From: Prado023 sp039812125
GTDB lineage: Bacteria > Actinomycetota > Actinomycetes > S36-B12 > CAIYMF01
Length of the DNA: 11,353 bases
Reading direction: 5' to 3'
NCBI GenBank assembly: GCA_039812125.1
Contig: JBDHZV010000093.1
Span: 1 to 11,353 of the forward strand
In this document: piece by piece, positions 1 to 6,661 of the stretch
Numbering within the stretch: position 1 is the stretch's first letter
How the letters are laid out: every line of letters starts with the position of its first letter
The notes under the pieces: model-generated
Databases searched by the model: none
The model's input: the letters and a program-made list of their open reading frames with translations, nothing else
What the model was told of the DNA's origin: nothing
Made by a program: the position numbers and the translations under genes

Positions 1-51
1 GCCACGCGCGACCGGGCGGTGCCCGACGACGACCGTGAGGAGAAGCGGTGA
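1..51 (+). CDS. C-terminal tail of an upstream gene, possibly the partner lycopene cyclase subunit (partial)
   Basis: Reading from base 1, sixteen codons end in TGA at 49-51 and give a charged tail ending DDDREEKR. The stop overlaps the GTG start of the next gene (48-50) in a GTGA junction, which indicates translational coupling. In actinobacterial carotenoid clusters the gene just before a CrtYd-type subunit is usually its CrtYc-type partner, and the two small membrane proteins act as a heterodimer. That identity is inferred from position only, because too little protein lies in the window to recognise a family. Confidence 0.5.
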   Translation, partial: ATRDRAVPDDDREEKR

Positions 52-587
52 CGTACACGCAGCTGGCCATCCTCGGGGTGGTGGCCGTGGTGGCCTGGGA
101 CCTGGTGGTCGTGCGCACCCGGCTGCTGGCTCGGCGGGTGTTCTGGATGGCCTACCCGATCATCGTCGGGTTCCAGCTGCTGACCAATGGCGTGCTGACC
201 GGGCTGCGGATGGTGCGGTACTCCGGGGAGGCCATCCTCGGGTCGACCACGCCCGCCGACGGCCCGCCGCCGATCCTGGGCGATGGCCGCATCCTGTACG
301 CCCCCGTGGAGGACCTGCTGTTCGGCTTCGCCCTCGTGGTGCTCACCCTGTCGCTGTGGGTGCTGTGGGGACGTCGCGGCATCCAGCGCGAACCGGTGTC
401 CGGACCGCCGCTGGCCGCCCTGGTCCCGCTGCTGGCCCGGGTGGGTGGTCGGTCCGCGCCGCCGTCCGATCAGGCGGCGCTGCGGGCCAGCGCCCGTCGG
501 GCCCGAACCGCGTCGATCCAGGCGACCCCGGCCACCCGGAGCCGCCGGTTCAGGCCGACCGTGGCCCGTCGGGAGAAGACGTCGTAG
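48..587 (+). CDS. Small membrane lycopene cyclase subunit (CrtYd/CrtYf/CrtYh type)
   Basis: This 179-residue protein resembles one half of the heterodimeric carotenoid cyclases of actinobacteria, which cyclise lycopene or its C50 derivatives in the membrane. Three hydrophobic helices are visible (about residues 5-24, 32-51 and 88-108). The family signature PVEDLLF lies at 86-92 at the start of helix 3, and helix 2 contains FWMAYPIIVGFQLLTNG. The GTG start at 48 has a GAGGAG site at 37-42 and overlaps the previous stop, so it is well placed. Homologous-looking sequence ends near residue 115. Residues 120-179 are proline/arginine-rich, and those from about 141 are encoded antisense to crtB, so the tail may be non-functional read-through. 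Whether the enzyme makes beta, gamma or epsilon rings, or acts on C40 or C50 substrate, cannot be told here. Confidence 0.82.
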   Translation: MTYTQLAILGVVAVVAWDLVVVRTRLLARRVFWMAYPIIVGFQLLTNGVLTGLRMVRYSGEAILGSTTPADGPPPILGDGRILYAPVEDLLFGFALVVLTLSLWVLWGRRGIQREPVSGPPLAALVPLLARVGGRSAPPSDQAALRASARRARTASIQATPATRSRRFRPTVARREKTS

Positions 588-1420
588 CCGAGGGCCTCGA
601 CCTCGTCGACGATGCCGCAGTAGAGCTCGCTGGCCGCGCGGATGCACGGCTGCGCCTCGGGTCGCAGCAGCGCGATGCCGGGGTCGGCGCGCTGCTGCAG
701 CGCCCGGACCCGGCGGACCTGCTGGTCCAGGGCGGCACGCACGGCAGGGGTCACCACCCGGCGCTCCAGGTCGGCCCGGGTCACGCCGTGGGCCGCCAGC
801 TCGGCCCGCGGCAGGTAGACCCGGCCGCGGTCCAGGTCCTCTGCCACGTCGCGCACGAAGTTGGCCAGCTGGAAGGCGACCCCGAGGTCGTCGGCGCGGG
901 CCAGGGCTTCGCCGAGGTCCGCCGGGCGGGTCGTGCCGAGCACGTGGACCATCTGCCGGCCGATGACGGCCGCGGACCCGTGCACGTACACCGCGAGGTC
1001 GGCGAACGTCTCGTACTCGGTCACCGTCAGGTCCATCCGCATGGCGGACAGGAAGTCGGCGATGTGCTCGTGCGGGATGGCGAACCGGGTGACCGTGTCC
1101 ACCAGCGCCCGGGCCACCGGGTCGTCGCTGTGCCCCCGGTCCAGGTCGGCCAGCACCCGGTCGCCCCACCTGCCGAGCTGGTCGGCCCGCTGCTGGGGCG
1201 TCAGGCCGGACCCGAGGTCGTCGACGATCTCGTCGGCGTAGCGGGCGAAGCCGTACAGGGCGTGGACGTGCGGGCGGGTCGCGGGAGGCAGCAGCCGGGT
1301 GGCCAGGTAGTACGTGCGGCCATGGTGGGCGTGCAGCACCCGACAGGCCTCGTACGCCGCACGCAGGCCCGGGTCGTGGATCCCGGCCGCGTCCAGCTCG
1401 CGCCTGCTCACGGCGGTCAT
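470..1420 (-). CDS. crtB: Phytoene synthase CrtB
   Basis: This 316-residue squalene/phytoene synthase condenses two geranylgeranyl diphosphates head to head to 15-cis-phytoene, the first committed carotenoid step. Both metal-binding aspartate motifs are intact: YADEIVDD (61-68) and FVRDVAEDLDRGRVYLP (188-204). The N-terminal HGRTYYLATRLLP block and the family's YGFARYADE context are also present. The length is typical of bacterial CrtB. The ATG at 1420 gives the family's usual N-terminus, although the frame stays open further upstream; no clear Shine-Dalgarno sequence precedes it. The gene is divergent from the RNase lipoprotein gene (78 bp between starts) and convergent with the cyclase subunit, whose end it overlaps by 118 bp. 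crtI, its pathway partner, lies 2.6 kb away on the same strand, separated by three unrelated genes. Confidence 0.95.
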   Translation of the reverse strand: MTAVSRRELDAAGIHDPGLRAAYEACRVLHAHHGRTYYLATRLLPPATRPHVHALYGFARYADEIVDDLGSGLTPQQRADQLGRWGDRVLADLDRGHSDDPVARALVDTVTRFAIPHEHIADFLSAMRMDLTVTEYETFADLAVYVHGSAAVIGRQMVHVLGTTRPADLGEALARADDLGVAFQLANFVRDVAEDLDRGRVYLPRAELAAHGVTRADLERRVVTPAVRAALDQQVRRVRALQQRADPGIALLRPEAQPCIRAASELYCGIVDEVEALGYDVFSRRATVGLNRRLRVAGVAWIDAVRARRALARSAA

Positions 1421-1498
1421 CCTGCCATCGCCCGTCGCGCCCCGCACGGTCGGCGTACCAGCCCCCTGGCGGGGTGTGCCGGGCCCTGGGCATGTGCC

Positions 1499-1948
1499 AT
1501 GCTGCCTCCCGTGGACGGGCGTCGCCGCGTGGTTGCCCTCTTGGTCGGCGCGCTGGCGCTGGCCGGCTGCGCCGCGCCCGCATCCCCGGATGCCCCCGCC
1601 GGGTCCGTGGCCGCAGCTTCCGCCGTGTCGGTGGGGGCGGGGCTGGCACCCGAGGCTCCCACCACCGACCTGCCCACCGTCGCGGTCGTCCAGCTGCCCG
1701 CAGCGGGCGTGCGGACCCTGGAGCTGATCCGCGACGGGGGCCCGTACCCGTACAGCAAGGACGGGGCCACCTTCAGCAACCGCGAGCAGCTGCTGCCCGC
1801 GCAGCCTCGGGGCTTCTACGCGGAGTACACCGTCGTCACGCCCGGGTCCGACGACCGCGGGGCCCGCCGGATCGTTGCCGGCGACGACGGGTCGCGGTTC
1901 TACACCTCCGACCACTACGCGAGCTTCCGAGAGGTGGTATCCCGATGA
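1499..1948 (+). CDS. Lipoprotein guanyl-specific ribonuclease, RNase Sa / N1-T1 family
   Basis: A 149-residue exported RNase predicted to cleave RNA after guanosine. Residues 1-24 form a lipoprotein signal (RRR, hydrophobic core, lipobox LAGC with Cys24), followed by an Ala/Pro/Ser linker to about residue 60. The rest aligns by eye with Streptomyces RNase Sa: LPAAGVRTLELI, GPYPYSKDGATFSNRE, EYTVVTPG and DHYASF. Matching the Sa catalytic residues gives Glu109 (Sa Glu54), Arg120 and Arg124 (Arg65, Arg69) and His139 (His85). The guanine-binding Glu41 equivalent is Glu96. The two cysteines that form the Sa disulfide are absent. The start is uncertain: ATG 1499 lacks a ribosome site, and GTG 1511 is an alternative giving a shorter signal, with CATGCT 7 nt before it as a possible -10. 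The last codons overlap the barstar gene by ATGA, so toxin and inhibitor are made together. Confidence 0.88.
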   Translation: MLPPVDGRRRVVALLVGALALAGCAAPASPDAPAGSVAAASAVSVGAGLAPEAPTTDLPTVAVVQLPAAGVRTLELIRDGGPYPYSKDGATFSNREQLLPAQPRGFYAEYTVVTPGSDDRGARRIVAGDDGSRFYTSDHYASFREVVSR

Positions 1949-2418
1949 CCAACCGGATCGCGCTGTGGCGCGACGCCCCGGACTCCGACGCGGCGGCCGA
2001 GCTGGCGGCCCTGCTGGACTGGGCGTCCGTGCTGATCGACGTCCCCTCGGGTGGGGGGCGGGCGGCGTTCTTCGACGCCTGCGCGGCCGCGTTCGGGTTC
2101 CCCGACTACTTCGGCCACAACTGGGACGCCTTCGAGGAGTGCCTGGAGTCCCAGGAGTTCGACGAGGTCGAGGACCTCGACGACGCTGATGGGCTGCTCG
2201 TCCTCTGGTCGGGCTGGGGCGACCTGGCCGAGCGGGAGCCCGAGCAGTTCGCGGTGGCCATCGACGTCCTGCGCGACGTGCTGTCGGTGTGGGAGGAGTC
2301 CGATCTCGCCGCCCGGGTCGTCCTCGTCGGGGACGGTCCCGAGCTGACGCTGGGCCACCAGCGCTCCGTCCCCGACCTGTTCGTCGACGACGACTACGAG
2401 GTGGACGAGGCCCGCTGA
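1945..2418 (+). CDS. Barstar-family ribonuclease inhibitor
   Basis: This 157-residue acidic protein has the barstar core FPDYFGHNWDAFEECL at 52-67, matching the inhibitory helix of Bacillus barstar. The key Asp35 is retained as Asp61, while barstar Asp39 is replaced by Glu65. No signal peptide is present, so it acts in the cytoplasm, presumably blocking the adjacent RNase before export; known barstars also bind RNase Sa. The ATG lies inside the RNase stop (ATGA), and a GAGAGGTGG ribosome site at 1929-1937 sits 7 nt upstream, stronger than anything before the RNase gene. The protein is longer than classical barstar (about 90 residues), with about 26 extra residues in front of the core and an acidic tail (VDDDYEVDEAR). 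Its last 25 bp overlap the convergent mannosyltransferase gene. Confidence 0.88.
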   Translation: MTNRIALWRDAPDSDAAAELAALLDWASVLIDVPSGGGRAAFFDACAAAFGFPDYFGHNWDAFEECLESQEFDEVEDLDDADGLLVLWSGWGDLAEREPEQFAVAIDVLRDVLSVWEESDLAARVVLVGDGPELTLGHQRSVPDLFVDDDYEVDEAR

Positions 2419-3956
2419 ACCACCATCGAGCCGGCGCGCGCCCGCGCGGACGCCGAGGCCGGGCGGATGCCCCGGTCCACGGGTGAGCCCAGGATCAGCC
2501 GGCGCTCGCCCGGCGAGGACAGCAGGATGACGCCGACCATCACGAGGGCCAGCAGCGAGGCGATCCCGTCCCGCACGTCGACGAGGGTGTCGGCGGTCGC
2601 GTTGGACTCCACCATGCCGTGCACCACGAGCACGGCGGTGATCAGGATGGCCGCGCGCAGCTGGGGCCCGGTGAGCCCGGTGACGGCCAGCAGCGGGAGG
2701 CTCCACAGCAGGTACCACGGCTGGATCACGGGGCTGAGCACGACGATCGCGAGCAGCGCCAGCCCCGCGCCGCGCACGGCCGACCGGCCCTCGGGGCGCA
2801 GCACCAGGTAGGCGCCGACCGCCGCGCCGGCGAGCATGGCGGCGGCCCGCACGACCGACACCGCCCCGTCGTCGGAGCCGACGATGCCGACCACGCGCAG
2901 CAGGTTACCGACGATCATCCCCAGGGCGGTCGGCGGGGACAGCCAGGTTCGTACCGCACCCGGGGTCCCGAGGGAGGCGACCCACCCCATGCCCACCCCC
3001 ACGAGGGCCGACAGGGCAGCGAACGTGCCCGCCACGAGCAGCAGGCTCAGCAGCCAGGCACGGATCCGGCCCCACCAGGAGGCCCGGGTGCCCGCCCAGA
3101 CCAGCCCCGCGAACGGCAGGACCACCAGGGCGATGGGCTTGACCGCAGCCGCCAGGCCGATGAGCAGGATCCCCGGGATGGGGTGGCGCTGCACAGCCAG
3201 GGCCATACCGGCGACCATGAGCCCCACCATCAGGGCGTCGTTGTGCGCCCCGGCCACGAAGTGCATCAGGACCAGGGGGTTCAGCACCGCCAGCCACATC
3301 GCCTTGGGCGCGGCGATGCCGTGGGCGTGGGCCAGGCGCGGGACATAGACCGCCAGCAGCAGGACCCCCACCAGGGCCATCCCGCGGAACAGCAGCGCCC
3401 CGAGGAACGCGTTGGTGCCCACCAGCGCGGCGACGCCCTGCTCGAGCAGCAGGAACGCCGGGCCGTAGGGGGTGGGTGCCTCGGCCCACAGCGGGTCGGC
3501 GCCGGTCAGGAACCACCCGGGCAGCGCCGACACCCCGTTCTCGTAGGGGTTCAGCCCGGCCAGGACCAGCTGTCCCTGCGCGAAGTAGGAGTAGGCGTCC
3601 CGGCTGAACAGGGGCGGCATCAGCAGCAGCGGTGCGATCCAGATGGCCAGCACCGCGGACATGCGTCGCTCGGAGCGCTCGATGCCGTCCAGCACGTCGT
3701 GGCCGACGACCAGCCACGACTGCAGCAGCAGGGTGACTCCGGCGAACACCGCGATGCGTGCCAGCGTCTGCCCAGCCGTCGTGGAGCGCAGCGCGCCCAC
3801 GACCTCGCTGTCCAGCAGCGCGGAACTGGTCGGCAGCCAGCCCACGCCCAGTGCGCCCAGGGCGACCAGCAGGGAGCCCAGCAGCCCCGGCACGGAGTAC
3901 CGCAGGGCGATGGCTCGGTCGAGCGAGGCCTGCCGGGAGCGCGCGAGCAGGGCCAT
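2394..3956 (-). CDS. Polyprenol-phosphate-mannose-dependent alpha-1,6-mannosyltransferase, MptA/MptB-like (GT-C fold)
   Basis: This 520-residue integral membrane protein has roughly a dozen hydrophobic helices between residues 21 and 481. The features are those of actinobacterial MptA/MptB: an external-loop acidic motif FSRDAYSYFAQGQL (117-130) followed by GLNPYENG, then TPYGPAFLL (162-170), LNPLVLMHFVAGAHNDALM (225-243), AVKPIAL (271-277) and IQPWYLLW (411-418). Such enzymes add mannose from polyprenyl-phosphomannose to the growing mannan of lipomannan/lipoarabinomannan-type glycolipids outside the membrane. MptA and MptB cannot be told apart with confidence here; the nearby polyprenyl synthase and reductase genes echo the mycobacterial mptA locus. 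The ATG at 3956 has no ribosome site but has TACCCT 6 nt upstream, suggesting a leaderless mRNA. It lies downstream of crtI on the same strand, with a hairpin and this promoter between them. Confidence 0.8.
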   Translation of the reverse strand: MALLARSRQASLDRAIALRYSVPGLLGSLLVALGALGVGWLPTSSALLDSEVVGALRSTTAGQTLARIAVFAGVTLLLQSWLVVGHDVLDGIERSERRMSAVLAIWIAPLLLMPPLFSRDAYSYFAQGQLVLAGLNPYENGVSALPGWFLTGADPLWAEAPTPYGPAFLLLEQGVAALVGTNAFLGALLFRGMALVGVLLLAVYVPRLAHAHGIAAPKAMWLAVLNPLVLMHFVAGAHNDALMVGLMVAGMALAVQRHPIPGILLIGLAAAVKPIALVVLPFAGLVWAGTRASWWGRIRAWLLSLLLVAGTFAALSALVGVGMGWVASLGTPGAVRTWLSPPTALGMIVGNLLRVVGIVGSDDGAVSVVRAAAMLAGAAVGAYLVLRPEGRSAVRGAGLALLAIVVLSPVIQPWYLLWSLPLLAVTGLTGPQLRAAILITAVLVVHGMVESNATADTLVDVRDGIASLLALVMVGVILLSSPGERRLILGSPVDRGIRPASASARARAGSMVVQRASSTS

Positions 3957-3962
3957 GCCGGC

Positions 3963-3968
3963 AGGGTA
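3963..3968 (-). promoter_or_regulatory. Candidate -10 element for leaderless mannosyltransferase mRNA
   Basis: On the minus strand TACCCT (TAnnnT consensus) is followed by exactly 6 nt and then the ATG at 3956, placing transcription start at or next to the start codon. No Shine-Dalgarno sequence is present. No convincing -35 hexamer is seen. Actinobacteria often use such leaderless starts. Confidence 0.45.
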
Positions 3969-3979
3969 CCCAGTGCCAG

Positions 3980-4028
3980 CCGGCCCCGAACCCCCACCCA
4001 CGTCGAGCGGGCGCCCGGGTGGGGCCGG
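3980..4028 (-). terminator. Candidate hairpin terminator after crtI
   Basis: Immediately 3' of the crtI stop, the arms GGGTGGGG (4017-4024) and CCCCACCC (3992-3999) are perfect complements. An overlapping longer pairing, GGGGCCGG (4021-4028) with CCGGCCCC (3980-3987), is also possible. There is no T-tract, which is common in actinobacterial terminators. Together with the promoter just downstream, it suggests crtI and the mannosyltransferase are at least partly separate transcripts. Confidence 0.4.
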
Positions 4029-4030
4029 AC

Positions 4031-5518
4031 TCAGCGCCCGGTCAGGATCCGCTCGGCCGCGAGCCGCCCGGAGATCAGCACGGGCGGGACGCCCACCCCC
4101 GGCCTGGTGCCGGACCCGGTGAACACCACGTTCTCGCCCCAGCGGTTGCCGGGCCGGAACGGTCCGGTCTGCGTGAAGCTGTGCGCCGAGGCGAACGGAG
4201 CCCCGCGCTCCATGCCGCGGGCCGCCCACTCCAGCGGGGTGGTCAGGTCCGCCACCTCGATGGCGTCGCCGAACCCGACGTAGCCGCGGGCCTCCAGGGT
4301 CTGGATCATGTGGTCGCGGTACCGGGGGGCCTCGGCCCGCCAGTCGATCGACGCGTCCAGGTTCGGGGTGGGGAACAGCACGTAGTACGACTCCCGGCCC
4401 TCCGGGGCCAGGCTGGGGTCGCTGCGGGTGGGGTTGGTGACCAGCAGGCTGGGGTCGGACATCAGCCTGCCCCGGTCGATCAGGTCGGTGAAGACGCCCT
4501 CCCAGTCCCGGCCGAAATGGATGTTGTGGTGGGCGATCCGGGAGTACCGGGCCCGCGACCCGACGAGCAGCAGGGCGCAGCTGGGGGAGTAGCGCAGCCG
4601 CCGTACCGACCACGGCTCGATCCCGAGCAGGTCGCGGTAGGCGACCGGGAGGTCCGGGTTGAGCACGACCACGTCGGCCGGGATCCGCTCGCCGTCAGTC
4701 GTGATGACCGCCGAGGCGCGGCTGCCGTCGTGCTCAACCCGGGCTGCAGTGGTGCCGTAGCGGAACTGCACCCCGTGCTTCTGGGCGGCGCCCGCCAGCG
4801 CGGTCGGGACGGCGTGCATGCCGCCCTTCGGGAAGAACACGCCCGCCACCGAGTCCATGTAGGCGATCACCGCGTAGATGGCCAGGGCGTCGTGCGGGCT
4901 CAGCCCGGCGTACATGGCCTGGAACGAGAACACCCGTTGCGTGCGGGGGTCCCGCAGGTACTGCGCGACCTTCGGCGCCAGCCGCCGGAACCCGCCGATC
5001 GCGGCCAGCCGTGCCAGGTTCGGCGTGAGCAGGTCGAGTGGGGAGTCCGTGTTGCGGTCGATGAAGTCGGTCATCTCCAGGCGGTAGAGCTCGGTGACGA
5101 AGTCGACGTAGCGCCGGTACCCGGCGGCCTCGTCCGGTCCGATGACCTCGGCGATCTCGTCGGCCATGGCGTCGACGTCGGAGTGGACGTCGAGCTGGGA
5201 CCCGTCCGGGTAGTAGGCGCGGTACAGCGGCGACACCGGGGCCAGGTCCAGCCAGTCCGCCAGCTCCTCGCCCACGCAGGCCAGCGCGTCGGCGATCAGT
5301 CCGGGCATGGTCAGCACGGTGGGCCCGGTGTCGAAGCGATAGCCGTCCCGGGCCAGCAGGCCCGCACGGCCGCCCGGGACGTCCTCGCGCTCGAGGACGG
5401 TCACCTGGCGGCCGGCCCCCGCCAGCCGCAGGGCCGTCGACAGCCCGCCGAGGCCGGCGCCGACGATGACGATGCGGTCGGTGGGGCCCGTCACGGGCCC
5501 GTGGATCAGCCGGGGCAT
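4031..5518 (-). CDS. crtI: Phytoene desaturase CrtI
   Basis: This 495-residue FAD-dependent CrtI-type desaturase converts phytoene through successive double-bond insertions to lycopene at the membrane. The N-terminal dinucleotide-binding fold is clear: IVIVGAGLGGLSTALRLAG (16-34), then VLEREDVPGGRAG (41-53) and YRFDTGPTVLTMP (60-72). The C-terminal FAD-contacting block is GSGTRPGVGVPPVLISG (468-484). The central region has typical blocks such as SFQAMYAGLSPHDALAIYAV (198-217) and GVFFPKGGMHAVP (226-238). The length matches the family. The ATG at 5518 is preceded by TACGGT at 6 nt, and a weak GGTGAG lies within the same bases. It is divergent from the polyprenyl synthase gene (72 bp between starts), so substrate and desaturase genes may be co-regulated. 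The number of desaturation steps cannot be read from sequence. Confidence 0.95.
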   Translation of the reverse strand: MPRLIHGPVTGPTDRIVIVGAGLGGLSTALRLAGAGRQVTVLEREDVPGGRAGLLARDGYRFDTGPTVLTMPGLIADALACVGEELADWLDLAPVSPLYRAYYPDGSQLDVHSDVDAMADEIAEVIGPDEAAGYRRYVDFVTELYRLEMTDFIDRNTDSPLDLLTPNLARLAAIGGFRRLAPKVAQYLRDPRTQRVFSFQAMYAGLSPHDALAIYAVIAYMDSVAGVFFPKGGMHAVPTALAGAAQKHGVQFRYGTTAARVEHDGSRASAVITTDGERIPADVVVLNPDLPVAYRDLLGIEPWSVRRLRYSPSCALLLVGSRARYSRIAHHNIHFGRDWEGVFTDLIDRGRLMSDPSLLVTNPTRSDPSLAPEGRESYYVLFPTPNLDASIDWRAEAPRYRDHMIQTLEARGYVGFGDAIEVADLTTPLEWAARGMERGAPFASAHSFTQTGPFRPGNRWGENVVFTGSGTRPGVGVPPVLISGRLAAERILTGR

Positions 5519-5524
5519 GGGCTC

Positions 5525-5530
5525 ACCGTA
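5525..5530 (-). promoter_or_regulatory. Candidate -10 element of crtI (leaderless)
   Basis: On the minus strand TACGGT lies 6 nt before the crtI ATG, the spacing expected for a leaderless transcript. A short inverted repeat CCGT-acg-ACGG (5526-5536) overlaps it and could be an operator half-site pair, but four-base arms may be chance. No good -35 is visible. Confidence 0.45.
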
Positions 5531-5577
5531 CGACGGGCCCCGCAGCGCCGCGAACGGGCGGACCCGGCGGCAGCCCC

Positions 5578-5583
5578 TAGGCT
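5578..5583 (+). promoter_or_regulatory. Candidate -10 element of the polyprenyl synthase operon (leaderless)
   Basis: TAGGCT (TAnnnT) is followed by 7 nt (GTGGGCC) and then the ATG at 5591. No ribosome site precedes the ATG, so a transcript starting at or beside the A of ATG is likely. This would be the promoter of the five-gene forward operon and is back-to-back with the crtI promoter. Confidence 0.5.
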
Positions 5584-5590
5584 GTGGGCC

Positions 5591-6661
5591 ATGACCCCGG
5601 GCTCCCCCCTGACCTCCGCGGACCTGCGTGCCAGCGTCCAGGCGACGCTGGACGCGTTCCTGGCCGAGCAGGCGGACATCCTGGCGGGGATCAGCCCGGA
5701 CCTGGCCCCGTTCACCGGCTGGCTGGGGGAGCTGGTGCGCGGCGGCAAGCGGCTGCGACCCTCGTTCTGCATCTGGGGCTACCTGGCCGCCGGCGGGACC
5801 GACCTGGTCGCGGGACTGCGTGCCGCGGCCTCGCTGGAGCTGCTGCAGGCCTGCGCGCTGATCCACGACGACGTCATGGACGACTCCGACACCCGCCGTG
5901 GCCTGCCCGCCGCCCATCGCCGGTTCGCCACCCTGCACCGCGGCTCGTCGTGGCTCGGCGATGCTGACCGGTTCGGCGACGGCGCGGCGATCCTGCTCGG
6001 CGACCTGTGCCTGAGCTGGTCCGACGAGCTGCTGTACCGCTCGGGCTTCGCCGCCGAACCGCTGGCGCGGGCCAAGGCGGTCTACGACGTGATGCGTACC
6101 GAGCTCATGGCCGGGCAGTTCCTGGACCTGCTCGAGCAGGCCCGCGGTGGTGGCTCGGTCGAGCGCACGCTGCTGGTCGTGCGCTACAAGTCGGCGAAGT
6201 ACACGATCGAGCGGCCCCTGCACCTGGGCGCGGCCCTGGCCGGTGCCGACGAGGACCTGCTCGCCGTGCTGTCCGGGTACGGGCTGCCGCTGGGGGAGGC
6301 CTTCCAGCTGCGCGACGACGTCCTGGGCGTCTTCGGCGACCCTGCCCAGACCGGCAAGCCCGCCGGGGACGACCTGCGGGAGGGCAAGCGGACCCTGCTG
6401 GTCGCCACCGCCATGGCGCGTGCCGACGCCAGCCAGGCGCGGCTCCTGCGCGAGCGGCTGGGTGACCCCCACCTCACCGCGTCCGGCGTCGACGAGCTGC
6501 GCGGGGTCATCGTGGCCACCGGTGCCCTCGACGAGGTCGAGGGCGTGATCGCCGCGCGCACCGAGCAGGCGCTCGAGGTCCTGGCCGGCGCTCCGATCGC
6601 CGCGCAGGCCCGCACCGCCCTCGGCGAGCTGGCGGAGGCCGCCACCTCGAGGAGCCTGTGA
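5591..6661 (+). CDS. Polyprenyl diphosphate synthase, probably geranylgeranyl diphosphate synthase (CrtE/IdsA type)
   Basis: This 356-residue trans-isoprenyl diphosphate synthase extends allylic diphosphates with IPP, and its carotenoid neighbours imply a C20 product feeding CrtB. The first aspartate-rich motif is LIHDDVMDDSDTRRG (90-104) with all aspartates present, and the second is LRDDVLGVFGDPAQTGKP (240-257). GGKRLRPSF (51-59) supplies the basic IPP-binding residues, and GDDLREGKRTLL (259-270) closes the family pattern. The length fits the actinobacterial IdsA/CrtE group rather than the shorter proteobacterial CrtE. Chain length is normally set by residues just before the first motif and cannot be called by eye. 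The gene starts a forward operon, and its stop overlaps the metF ATG by one base (TGATG). Expression probably begins at the leaderless promoter just upstream. Confidence 0.93.
   Translation: MTPGSPLTSADLRASVQATLDAFLAEQADILAGISPDLAPFTGWLGELVRGGKRLRPSFCIWGYLAAGGTDLVAGLRAAASLELLQACALIHDDVMDDSDTRRGLPAAHRRFATLHRGSSWLGDADRFGDGAAILLGDLCLSWSDELLYRSGFAAEPLARAKAVYDVMRTELMAGQFLDLLEQARGGGSVERTLLVVRYKSAKYTIERPLHLGAALAGADEDLLAVLSGYGLPLGEAFQLRDDVLGVFGDPAQTGKPAGDDLREGKRTLLVATAMARADASQARLLRERLGDPHLTASGVDELRGVIVATGALDEVEGVIAARTEQALEVLAGAPIAAQARTALGELAEAATSRSL
6649..6654 (+). promoter_or_regulatory. Ribosome binding site of metF
   Basis: GAGGAG inside the end of the polyprenyl synthase gene lies 6 nt before ATG 6661 but only 3 nt before the in-frame GTG 6658. 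It therefore favours ATG 6661 as the metF start and supports coupled translation. Confidence 0.6.

Noticed and set aside
1461..1481. Inverted repeat CCCC-ctggc-GGGG between crtB and the RNase gene as a regulatory site
   Set aside because: Short pure G/C arms recur throughout the window, and no recognisable regulator motif is present.
1421..1915. N-terminal extension of crtB upstream of ATG 1420
   Set aside because: The frame is open but the extra 165 residues have no homology-like pattern and are antisense to the RNase gene. CrtB proteins start near MTAVSRREL.
2619..4283. 554-codon open frame on the plus strand opposite the mannosyltransferase
   Set aside because: The protein is Gln/His/Arg/Gly-rich without any recognisable motif, whereas the minus strand encodes a coherent membrane protein with family motifs.
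5526..5536. Inverted repeat CCGT-acg-ACGG over the crtI -10 as an operator
   Set aside because: Four-base arms are expected by chance in sequence this GC-rich, and no second copy is seen in the spacer. It is noted only within the promoter entry.
3758..5590. Very long open frame on the plus strand running into the polyprenyl synthase gene
   Set aside because: It is antisense to crtI and the mannosyltransferase, and its composition (His, Gln, Arg, Gly, Val rich, no domain) is that of a GC-rich shadow frame. The real gene begins at ATG 5591.
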